From: Planctomycetaceae bacterium
GTDB taxonomy: Bacteria; Planctomycetota; UBA1135; GCA-002686595
Direction of reading: 5' to 3'
Length of the DNA stretch: 64,000 nt
Assembly (NCBI GenBank): GCA_011525785.1
Contig: WYBT01000032.1
Location: 1-64,000, forward strand
Shown here: in pieces, positions 55,150-62,643 of the stretch
Layout of the letters: each line of letters starts with the position of its first letter
How positions within the stretch are numbered: position 1 is the stretch's first letter
Position numbers and translations under genes: made by a program
The notes under the pieces: generated by a model
Databases searched by the model: none
Seen by the model: the letters and a program-made list of their open reading frames with translations, nothing else
What the model was told of the DNA's origin: nothing

Positions 55150-55191
55150 GCGGGCCCTGCGCTCCACCGAGCGCGGGGCCCGCGCCCTTTT
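55150..55191 (+). terminator. Intrinsic terminator after the second secretin gene
   Basis: GCGGGCCCTGCGCTC pairs with GAGCGCGGGGCCCGC (15 bp including one T-G wobble) around a CACC loop, followed by GCCCTTTT. Stem plus T run 30 nt beyond the stop codon, a good intrinsic terminator. Confidence 0.75.
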
Positions 55192-55287
55192 CGCCGGGCC
55201 CCGTTTCCCGCGTGAGGGCCTTGCTCGTGCGTGCGACCGCTCGTGGCCCGTTCGCTGCCCGCGCGGCCGCCGCGCGGGCCCGTCGTT

Positions 55288-55316
55288 TTGGCTGCGCAGA
55301 CACCGCGCGCTAGCCT
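55288..55316 (+). promoter_or_regulatory. Promoter-like element before the HAD phosphatase gene
   Basis: TTGGCT (55288-55293) and TAGCCT (55311-55316) are 17 bp apart; predicted initiation about 55323, 5 nt before the ATG, so near-leaderless. Confidence 0.4.
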
Positions 55317-55327
55317 GACGCGCAGCG

Positions 55328-56050
55328 ATGCGCGCCCTGGACGTAGTGCTGTTCGACATCGACGACACGTTGTGCCCCACCACGGCCTTCGCCGCGCGGG
55401 CGCGCCGCAACGCCGTGCGCGCGATGATCCAGGCCGGGCTGCGCGCCGAAGAGGACGCGGTCTACCGCGAGCTCGAAGAGGTCATCGCCGAGTTCTCGTC
55501 GAACTACGAACACCACTTCGACAAGCTGCTCCTGCGCCTGGATCCGCACGCGGCCGAGGGCCTCAACCCTGCGCTGGTCGTGGCGGCTGGCGTGGCGGCC
55601 TACCACGACACCAAGTTCCGCGAGCTCGCGCCTTATCCCGGCGTGCGCGAGCTGTTCGCCGAGTTGCGCGCGCAAGGCGTGCGCACGGGCATCGTGACCC
55701 ACGGCCTGACGGCCAAGCAGGCCGAGAAGCTGGTGCGCCTGGGGCTGGTGGAGTTCATCGATCCGGCGGCGATCTTCATCTCCGATCAGATCGGCGTGGC
55801 CAAGCCCAACCCCAAGCTCTACGCCGCCGCGCTCAAGGCGCTCGGCGCTCCGGCCGCGCGCACGATGTACGTAGGCGACAACCCGCGCAACGACATCGCG
55901 CCGCCCAAGTCACTGGGCATGCGCACGTGCTGGGCGCGACTCTCGGGCAAGCACTCCGGCCCCTGCGCGCCGGCCGAGGTCGCCGACCACGAATTCGTGA
56001 ACTTCGCCCAGCTGCGCGAGCTGCTGCGCGAGCACTACTCGGTCGGCTGA
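55328..56050 (+). CDS. HAD-superfamily hydrolase (phosphatase)
   Basis: A 240-residue HAD enzyme. Motif I DIDDTL has the nucleophile Asp10 and acid/base Asp12. VTHGLTAKQAE is motif II, KPNPKLY holds the motif III Lys, and GDNPRNDI is motif IV. A helical cap lies between motifs I and II (residues 20-95). It resembles TIGR02253/YjjG-like small-molecule phosphatases; the substrate cannot be predicted. It ends 16 bp inside the convergent ABC ATPase gene. Confidence 0.88.
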   Translation: MRALDVVLFDIDDTLCPTTAFAARARRNAVRAMIQAGLRAEEDAVYRELEEVIAEFSSNYEHHFDKLLLRLDPHAAEGLNPALVVAAGVAAYHDTKFRELAPYPGVRELFAELRAQGVRTGIVTHGLTAKQAEKLVRLGLVEFIDPAAIFISDQIGVAKPNPKLYAAALKALGAPAARTMYVGDNPRNDIAPPKSLGMRTCWARLSGKHSGPCAPAEVADHEFVNFAQLRELLREHYSVG

Positions 56051-56802
56051 GCGCGCTGCGGCCAGCGCAGCCGCGCTTGCCACAGCTCGCGCGCCTGTTC
56101 GCTTCGCGGCGCGTCGAACACGCTCGCCGCAGGGCCCAGCTCGACGATCCGTCCGCCGTGCAGCACCGCCACGCGGTCGGCCCAGCGGCGCGCCACGGCG
56201 AGGTCGTGCGTGACGAACACCACGCCCAGCCCGCGCGCGCGCACCAGCCGCTCGAGCAGCTCTAGGATCTGCACCTGCACGGGAGCGTCGAGCGCGGAGA
56301 GGATCTCGTCGCACACCAGCACCTGCGGGTCCGCAGCGAGCGCGCGAGCAATGGCGGCGCGCTGGCGCTGGCCGCCCGAGAGCTGGTGCGGCGCGGCTTC
56401 GCGGTGCGACGCAGCGAGCCCGACGTCGGAGAGCAACGTGTCCACCGACTCGCGCTGCGCGCGCCGCGCGTCGAGCAGCTCTTGCAGCACCGCTCCCAGC
56501 CGGCGGCGCGGGTTGAGCGACGCGCCCGCGTCCTGGAACACGAGCTGGATCGGCCGCGGCGCGCGAGGCGCGGCCGCGAAGCGCACCTCGCCGCTGTACG
56601 GCGTGAAGCCCGCGAGCGCGCGCGCCAGGCTCGACTTGCCGCTGCCGGAGGCGCCGACGACCGCGAGCTTCTCGCCGCGCGCGAGCTCGAAAGTCACGCC
56701 CTGCAACGCGTCCAGCGGCTCGGCGCCGCGCCGTGAGTAGCGCACCGAGAGTCCTTGCACCGCGAGCAACGGCGCGGGTTGTCCGGACGCACTAGTCGGC
56801 AT
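56035..56802 (-). CDS. ABC transporter ATPase, DppF/OppF-like
   Basis: This 255-residue ATPase has Walker A GASGSGKSS, Q-loop LVFQDAGASLNP, signature LSGGQRQRA, Walker B VLVCDEILSALD and H-loop VTHD. The C-terminus lacks the Cys-rich oligopeptide-transporter domain of its partner. ATG at 56802; the gap to the previous gene is about 175 bp, longer than elsewhere in the operon. Fifth and last gene of the peptide-type ABC operon; energises uptake by heterodimerising with the next ATPase. Confidence 0.92.
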   Translation of the reverse strand: MPTSASGQPAPLLAVQGLSVRYSRRGAEPLDALQGVTFELARGEKLAVVGASGSGKSSLARALAGFTPYSGEVRFAAAPRAPRPIQLVFQDAGASLNPRRRLGAVLQELLDARRAQRESVDTLLSDVGLAASHREAAPHQLSGGQRQRAAIARALAADPQVLVCDEILSALDAPVQVQILELLERLVRARGLGVVFVTHDLAVARRWADRVAVLHGGRIVELGPAASVFDAPRSEQARELWQARLRWPQRAQPTE

Positions 56803-56976
56803 GAGCCACTCCGTTCGAAGCCCTGGTTCGCGGCGATCGGACGACGCGAGGCGCTGTGTCGCATGAACGCGCAGGCGCGCCAACGAAGCGCTGAAGTTCC
56901 GAAACGACGGCGCCCAGCTGCACGGCGCGCGCGTGCGCTCGAGCACTCGAGCCAGGCAAGCGAAACGGGCTCGCGC

Positions 56977-57951
56977 TCACGGCTCGAAGGCCTCCCCCGC
57001 CGGCGGACAGGCCAGTTCGCGGCCATCGCTCTGGCGCACGAGCACCGGTCGCACGCTCCTGCACTCCGCGCGCGCTAGAGCACAACGCGGCGCGAAGGCG
57101 CAACCCTCGGTGCGCTCGCGCGGCAGCGGCGCTCGCCCGGGGAGCCCTTCGAGCGCGACCTCGAAAGGCTCGCGCGCCGGCGCAGCGCGCACCAGCGCGG
57201 CGGTGTAGGGATGGCGCGGTGCGAGCAGCAGCTCGCGCACGGGCCCGCGCTCGACCACGCGCCCGGCGTACATCACGCTCGCGCTCCCGCCGAACTCCGC
57301 CGCCGCCGCAAGGTCGTGCGTGACGACCAGGACGCCGAGTCGGTCGCGCTCCGCCAGCGACGCGAGCAACTCGACCACGCGGCGCGCGAGCAGCGCATCG
57401 AGGCTGGCCGTGGGCTCGTCGGCGACGAGGTAGCGCGGAGCGGTCGACAACGCCCAGGCGAACTGCACGCGCTGGCGCATGCCGCCGGAGAGTTCGTGCG
57501 GGAAGCGCTGGAGCACGTCCTGCGGCGCCTCGAAGCCCACGCGCGAAAGCAAGGCGGCCGCGCGCGCGCGACGCTCCGCTGCGGGAACGGCGGCGACGGC
57601 TAGCCCCGCGGTCAAGAGCTGCTCGACGCGCAGCCGCGGATCGAGCGCCTGAGCCGACTCCTGCAGCACCAGGCCCACGCCGCGTCCGCGCAGTTGCGCG
57701 AGCGCGCGCGCATCGTCGAAGCGCAGCTCGCTGCCCTCCAGGCTCAACGCGCTGGCGCTCAGCCGCCCGCCTGCGCGCACCAGCCCCAGCAGCGCCAGCG
57801 CGAGCGAGCTCTTCCCGCAGCCCGACTCGCCCAGCACGGTGTGCACGCGGCCGCGCTCGAGCCGCAGGTCGACGCCGTCGACGGCATCGGCCCACTCGCC
57901 GCGCTCGCGGTAGCTCACGCGCAGTCCGCGGACTTCGAGCGCGTCGCTCAC
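56977..57951 (-). CDS. ABC transporter ATPase, DppD/OppD-like
   Basis: A 324-residue ATPase: Walker A GESGCGKSS, signature LSGGMRQRV, Walker B YLVADEPTASLD, H-loop VTHD. The C-terminal oligopeptide-type domain includes CAFAPRCALARAECRSVRP, whose Cys spacing is the Fe-S-like motif seen in OppD/DppD. The start is GTG, overlapping the permease stop (GTGA). Confidence 0.93.
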   Translation of the reverse strand: MSDALEVRGLRVSYRERGEWADAVDGVDLRLERGRVHTVLGESGCGKSSLALALLGLVRAGGRLSASALSLEGSELRFDDARALAQLRGRGVGLVLQESAQALDPRLRVEQLLTAGLAVAAVPAAERRARAAALLSRVGFEAPQDVLQRFPHELSGGMRQRVQFAWALSTAPRYLVADEPTASLDALLARRVVELLASLAERDRLGVLVVTHDLAAAAEFGGSASVMYAGRVVERGPVRELLLAPRHPYTAALVRAAPAREPFEVALEGLPGRAPLPRERTEGCAFAPRCALARAECRSVRPVLVRQSDGRELACPPAGEAFEP

Positions 57952-59576
57952 GGCGCCACGACCTCCTCCTCGCGCAGGTCCAGCCGCCGGCGCAGCGCGT
58001 CGCCCAGCGCGTTGGCCGAGGCGACCGTCGCGAACACCGCCAGCCCGGGAAACAACAGGATCCACAGGTGCTCGACGGCGCTCGACTCGCGCAGCACGGC
58101 GCCCCAGGACGGAACGGGAGGCTGCACGCCGAAGCCCAGGAAGCTGGTGGCCGACTCCGCCAGCACCGCGCCGCCCAGCGCGAACGCGCCGGACACGATG
58201 GCCGGTGCGACCGCGTTCGGCGCGATGTGGGCCCACAGCACGCGCATCGAGCTCAGGCCGCTCGCGCGCGCCGCGAGCACCCACTCGCGCTCGCGCAGGG
58301 CGCGCACTTCGCCGCGCACCAGGCGCGCGACCGAGGTCCAGCCGACGAGCGCGATCACGAGCGCCGTCGCGAGTTGCGGATGCACGCCGCGCGCGGGCAA
58401 CAGCGCCGCCGCGACGAGGATCAGGAACAGGCTGGGGAACGACTGCAGTGTCTGCACGACCACCAGGAACAGCGCGTCGAACGCGCCGCGCGACACGCCC
58501 GCCGCCAGGCCCGCGGCGACGCCCAGCGCGAGCAGCAGCGCGACCGAGCAGAAGGCGACCGCGAGGCTCACGCGGCCGCCCCACAGCACGCGCGTCAGCA
58601 CGTCGCGGCCGAGCGTGTCCGTGCCCATGAGGTGTCGATTCCACGCATCGGGTTCCGGCTCGCCCGGGCGGACTTCGACGGGAAGCGACGCGCGCGCCGT
58701 CGCGTCCGACACGCCGGACTTCGCCTGGCTGGGTTGGAGCTGCTCCTCACGATCGGTGAGCCAGGTGGGCGGCCGCAGCGCCTCGCTCAAGCGCGTCTCC
58801 GCGTAGCCGTAAGGCACGGGCGCGAACACAGCGCGCCCGGGAGGTAACTCGTTGCGCGCGAGCGCCTGCTTGAGGTCGCGCGTGTGGAGCGCGTGCGGCG
58901 GATCGAAGGCGGCGGCGAGCGCGACGCTGGCGGCGCTCGCCAGCAACACGGCCGCAACGACGCGTCGCCCCGCAACCAACTTGCCCAGCGCAACCGCCGC
59001 GGCCACGGGCGCGAGGAGCGCCAGCCACCAATCGAACCAACTCACGCGCTCGAACAGCGGCCAGCGCGTCGCGGCTCGCCAGCGCAGGTGCTCGGGCGCG
59101 CTCACGGGCGCATTCGCCGTGGGGAGCGCCGCGTTCAGCCGCGGAGCAAGCGCCTCGAGATTCGCCGTCGTCGTGCGAACGCGCTCCCACACTTGGTGGG
59201 AGAACTGCTGCGAACTCTCGTGCGCCGCCTGCAGCGCCGCGCGCGCGTCCTGCACTTCGCGCAGCAACTCGTCGCCCGCTCCGAGATGACGCTCGAAGGC
59301 CGCGAGGCGCCGGTCGAGTGCATCGAAGGCCTCGCGGCCGCCCGGCTCGTAGCCGCTGTCGCCGATCCGCTCGCGCCACTCGAGCTCCAGCGGGGCGAGC
59401 GTGCTGGCCGCTGAACGCAGCGCGCGAAAGTCGACCCCACGCCAGTAGTAGGGCTCGTCGTTGGCGATGAAGGGCGCGTAGATCGCGCTCGCCACGAGCA
59501 GCAGCAAGCTCCACAGCGCGCAGCGCGAGCCGCGCGAGGCGAGCCAACTCGCCGACGTGCCGCGCGCCTCAGCCAA
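57948..59576 (-). CDS. ABC transporter permease, OppC/DppC-like with large insertion
   Basis: A 542-residue permease, against about 300 for ordinary DppC. TM1 is residues 21-38. The usual GTDTLGRDVL motif begins near residue 318 instead of about 80. The intervening 235 residues hold a helical, coiled-coil-like segment (REAFDALDRRLAAFERHLGA) and two more hydrophobic stretches (about 185-225). The core has permease helices and the EAA loop (RASGLSSMRVLWAHIAPNAV). The start is TTG 59576, overlapping the OppB stop by 8 nt. The insertion may form an extracytoplasmic domain. Confidence 0.88.
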   Translation of the reverse strand: MAEARGTSASWLASRGSRCALWSLLLLVASAIYAPFIANDEPYYWRGVDFRALRSAASTLAPLELEWRERIGDSGYEPGGREAFDALDRRLAAFERHLGAGDELLREVQDARAALQAAHESSQQFSHQVWERVRTTTANLEALAPRLNAALPTANAPVSAPEHLRWRAATRWPLFERVSWFDWWLALLAPVAAAVALGKLVAGRRVVAAVLLASAASVALAAAFDPPHALHTRDLKQALARNELPPGRAVFAPVPYGYAETRLSEALRPPTWLTDREEQLQPSQAKSGVSDATARASLPVEVRPGEPEPDAWNRHLMGTDTLGRDVLTRVLWGGRVSLAVAFCSVALLLALGVAAGLAAGVSRGAFDALFLVVVQTLQSFPSLFLILVAAALLPARGVHPQLATALVIALVGWTSVARLVRGEVRALREREWVLAARASGLSSMRVLWAHIAPNAVAPAIVSGAFALGGAVLAESATSFLGFGVQPPVPSWGAVLRESSAVEHLWILLFPGLAVFATVASANALGDALRRRLDLREEEVVAP

Positions 59577-60630
59577 GCCGCACCCGGGGGTCGAGCCAGG
59601 CCTGCGCGAGGTCGCTGAGCAGGTGACCGAGCGCCGTGAGCAGCGCCGACAGCAGCACGCACGCGGCGACCACGTCGTACTCGCGCCGCATCAGGCCGTC
59701 GTAGGCGTACTTGCCCATGCCAGGGATCTCGAACACGGTCTCGATCACGACCCAGCCGCCCACCAGCCAAGGCAGTGTCTGTCCGGCGAGCGTGACCAGC
59801 GGCGTGAGCGCGTTGGGAAGCACGTGTCGCAGCAACAACTCGCGTTCGCTCAGCCCGCGCGCGCGCGCCGCGAGGACGAAATCGCTGTCCAGCACGCCGA
59901 GCACGCTCGAGCGCATCTGACGCGCGACGTAGGCGAGCGAAGGCGCGATCACCGCCGCCAGCGGCAGAACAACGTGCGCGGCGGTGTCGAGCGCGTACTC
60001 GAGCGTTCGCTCGGGATCGGCGTCGCGCCCGTGCAGCCCCACCACGCCGAACCAGCCGAGCCCGCCGGCGCCGAAGGACGCTTGCAGCACGAGCGCGAGC
60101 CAAAACCCCGGCACGGCGTAGAGCGCGAACAGCGCAGCGTCGAGGGCGCGTGCGAGCCAGCTCGAGCGCGCGAGCGCGAGGAACGCTCCCATCGGCAGCG
60201 CCAGGCCGTAGATGAACAGCGCAGCCACCAGCGAGAGCGGCAGCGTGATCTTGAGGCGCTCGACGAGTTCGTCGCCGATCGACACCGAAGGTCGCAGCAG
60301 CTCGCGGCCGAGATCGCCGGCCAGCACGCCGCCGAAGGTGCTCTCTCCGCTGCCTCCCAGCCAGGTCGGGCCGCGCTCGGAGAGGTCGAAGGGCCCCAGG
60401 AAGTGCAGGTAGCGCTTCCACAGCGGCTGGTCGAGCAGGTGCTCGGCGCGAAAGCGCGCCAGCGCCGACTCGTCGACCGCGGCGGGACTCCCGCCTTCAC
60501 CTTCGAAGCGCAGGCTGGCCGGATCGCCGGGCAGCACCTGCAGCAAGGCGAAGCACACTAGCGTGATGCCCAGCAGCGTCGGCGGGATCAACGCCAGGCG
60601 TCGGAAGAACGCGCGCGCCACTGCGCTCAC
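59569..60630 (-). CDS. ABC transporter permease, OppB/DppB-like
   Basis: This 353-residue permease starts with FFRRLALIPPTLLGITLVCF (TM1) then LPGDP, typical of OppB. An extracytoplasmic segment (60-150) follows and then five helices, with the EAA loop LAARARGLSERELLLRHVLP preceding the last two. GTG start overlapping the binding-protein stop (GTGA). Confidence 0.93.
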   Translation of the reverse strand: MSAVARAFFRRLALIPPTLLGITLVCFALLQVLPGDPASLRFEGEGGSPAAVDESALARFRAEHLLDQPLWKRYLHFLGPFDLSERGPTWLGGSGESTFGGVLAGDLGRELLRPSVSIGDELVERLKITLPLSLVAALFIYGLALPMGAFLALARSSWLARALDAALFALYAVPGFWLALVLQASFGAGGLGWFGVVGLHGRDADPERTLEYALDTAAHVVLPLAAVIAPSLAYVARQMRSSVLGVLDSDFVLAARARGLSERELLLRHVLPNALTPLVTLAGQTLPWLVGGWVVIETVFEIPGMGKYAYDGLMRREYDVVAACVLLSALLTALGHLLSDLAQAWLDPRVRLG

Positions 60631-62504
60631 TCCGCCAGGCGCCACTCGCGCACGGAGTATCCCGGATCGAGCACCGACGTGCGGAAGTTGCGGATGCGCT
60701 TGGAGATCGCGAAGCGCTTGGCGACCGACACGCCGTACAGGTAGGGCTGCTGCTCGTACACGCGCGCCTGGATGGCGTGCATCAGGCGCGTGCGCTCGGC
60801 GCGCTCGACCGTGCTCTGGACCTGATCGATCCACTCGTCGACCTGCGCGTCCGCAAACGAGGCGTAGTTGCCCGTTCCGGTCCCCACTTCGCGCGAATGC
60901 CAGCGCTGAGCGGGATCGCTGTCGACGGGCATGATCCAGGCCAGCGCGGCCGCGTCGAACTCGCGCTGCTCGACCTTGCGGCTCAGGCTCGGCCAGTCGA
61001 GCGACTCGATCGACAGCGACACGCCCAGCGTGCGCAAGCTCTCCTGCAGACGCTGCGAGAGCGCTTCGCCCGACTTGTTGCCCGCCTGTACGAGCAGCGC
61101 GAACTCGAAGGCCTTGCCGTCCTTGTCGAGGCGTCCATCGCCGTCGCGGTCGATCCAACCCGACTGCGCCAGCAGCTTCGCCGCAAGCGCGGGGTCGTAC
61201 GGCAGCGGCGCGAGCTTCTCGTCGTAGTCGGGGCCGGTGTCGACCCACTCGGCCGTCACGCGCCGCGCGAGCCCGCCGTAGAAGCTCGCGATCAGCTCGT
61301 CCCAGTCGAAGGCGTGCGCCAGCGCGCGCCGCACGCGCACGTCGTCGAAGGGCGCGCGGCGCAGGTTCCAGCCGACGTAGCTCGCGATCGGCGTGTAGAA
61401 GTAGCCCGTGTAAAAGCGCTCGCGGAATTCGTCGCTGTTCGTGGCGGGGCCGAAGTAGTCCTCCGACAGCAGCCGCGGCGTGAAGTCGATCTCGCCCGCG
61501 ATCAGCGCCTGCAGCGCGGCGCGGTCGTCGGCGATCGGCCGGAAGCGGATGCGCTCGAGCCAGCCCGCGCGCGCCGGGTCGAAGTAGCGCTCGAAGCGCT
61601 GGAGCTCGAGGAATTCGTTCGTGAACTGGCTCACGCGGTACGGGCCCAGGCCGATCCACTCGCGGTTGCAGCGGTGCGAGTTGACGTGGCGCGCGAGGGC
61701 CTCGTCGCTGGCTTTGGGGTCGTGCTCGGGATGGCGCGGGTCGCGCAGGTCGTAGAGGTGGCGCGGCAGCGGCGTGAGCGCCTCGAACACCGCCAGCGAG
61801 GCGTAGTAGGTCGAGTCGAACTCGAAGCGCAGCGTGTGCGGCCCGAGCTTGCGCGCGGAGCTGATGCGCTCGTACTGGAAGCGCTTGGCGTCGCAGGCCA
61901 CGGCCGGGTTGCGCGTGAGCTCCCAGGTGAAGAGCAGATCGTCGACGCTGAACGGCTGGCCGTCGTGCCAGAGCACGTCGTCGCGCACGAAGAAGGTGTA
62001 GGCAGCGCCGCGGATCACGCGCTCGACCGAGTCGCGGCGCACCGTGCGCGGGCTGTCGCTCTCGCCACTGGCTTGACGCGACCGCACGCGCCACGACTCG
62101 CCGTCCTCCTCCAACTCGCCGTAGACCCGCTGACCGTCGCGGAGCACGAGCGCATCCTCGCGCACCCACTTCACGCACAGCGAGGGACGCAGTTCGAGCG
62201 TCCACGGATCGCGCTCCACCAGCGCGGCGTGGACCTCGCGCTGCAGCCGCCGGCACATGGCCGAGTTGTCGATCAGGAAGTTGAGCGACTGCGGCAGCGC
62301 GTCGGCGTGGAGCACGATCGAACCGCCGCGGCGCTCGGGCGGCTTGGCGCGCGCTGCCGCGTCGAGGTCGGGGTGGAAGCGATCGGGAGTCGAGTCGCCG
62401 CGCGCCGCGGCCGGCGCGAGCGAGCCCTGCGCCGCTGCGGGTCCGGTCAGGGCGTGCGAGAGGACGCACACCCAGAGCGCGAGCAGGGTCGAGAGTCGTT
62501 GCAT
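60627..62504 (-). CDS. ABC transporter substrate-binding protein, family 5
   Basis: A 625-residue exported solute-binding protein, signal peptide to about residue 25 (GPAAAQ), no lipobox. Family hallmarks: GGSIVLHADALPQSLNFL near the mature N-terminus, YTFFVRDDVLWHDGQPFSVD (domain I), and DDVRVRRALAHAFDWDELI with the conserved RRAL. It is longer than typical DppA (about 535), mainly through an insert at 120-165. First gene of the operon, so likely the peptide (or other) receptor. Confidence 0.92.
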   Translation of the reverse strand: MQRLSTLLALWVCVLSHALTGPAAAQGSLAPAAARGDSTPDRFHPDLDAAARAKPPERRGGSIVLHADALPQSLNFLIDNSAMCRRLQREVHAALVERDPWTLELRPSLCVKWVREDALVLRDGQRVYGELEEDGESWRVRSRQASGESDSPRTVRRDSVERVIRGAAYTFFVRDDVLWHDGQPFSVDDLLFTWELTRNPAVACDAKRFQYERISSARKLGPHTLRFEFDSTYYASLAVFEALTPLPRHLYDLRDPRHPEHDPKASDEALARHVNSHRCNREWIGLGPYRVSQFTNEFLELQRFERYFDPARAGWLERIRFRPIADDRAALQALIAGEIDFTPRLLSEDYFGPATNSDEFRERFYTGYFYTPIASYVGWNLRRAPFDDVRVRRALAHAFDWDELIASFYGGLARRVTAEWVDTGPDYDEKLAPLPYDPALAAKLLAQSGWIDRDGDGRLDKDGKAFEFALLVQAGNKSGEALSQRLQESLRTLGVSLSIESLDWPSLSRKVEQREFDAAALAWIMPVDSDPAQRWHSREVGTGTGNYASFADAQVDEWIDQVQSTVERAERTRLMHAIQARVYEQQPYLYGVSVAKRFAISKRIRNFRTSVLDPGYSVREWRLAE

Positions 62505-62543
62505 GCGGCGGGGAGTGAGCGCGGCGCGCGCGCACTCCCGACG

Positions 62544-62549
62544 ATTACA
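62544..62549 (-). promoter_or_regulatory. -10-like element for the ABC operon
   Basis: TGTAAT (reverse of 62544-62549), 39 nt before the ATG. The -35 region at 17 bp is weak. Confidence 0.35.
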
Positions 62550-62629
62550 CCATCGCGGGCGAGCGAGCTACAGCCGCCGGCGGCGCTCGGGGCGGCGCGA
62601 CCGGACTGCGGGCGCCGCGGGCCGGACAC

Positions 62630-62635
62630 TACGAT
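62630..62635 (+). promoter_or_regulatory. -10-like element for the divergent binding-protein gene
   Basis: TACGAT lies 8 nt before the ATG at 62644. No good -35 is seen. Near-leaderless arrangement as for other genes here. Confidence 0.3.
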
Positions 62636-62643
62636 GCGCGGCG

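Noticed and set aside
52030..55410. 1126-codon minus-strand frame opposite the second secretin gene
   Set aside because: Same type of antisense shadow in G+C-rich coding sequence.
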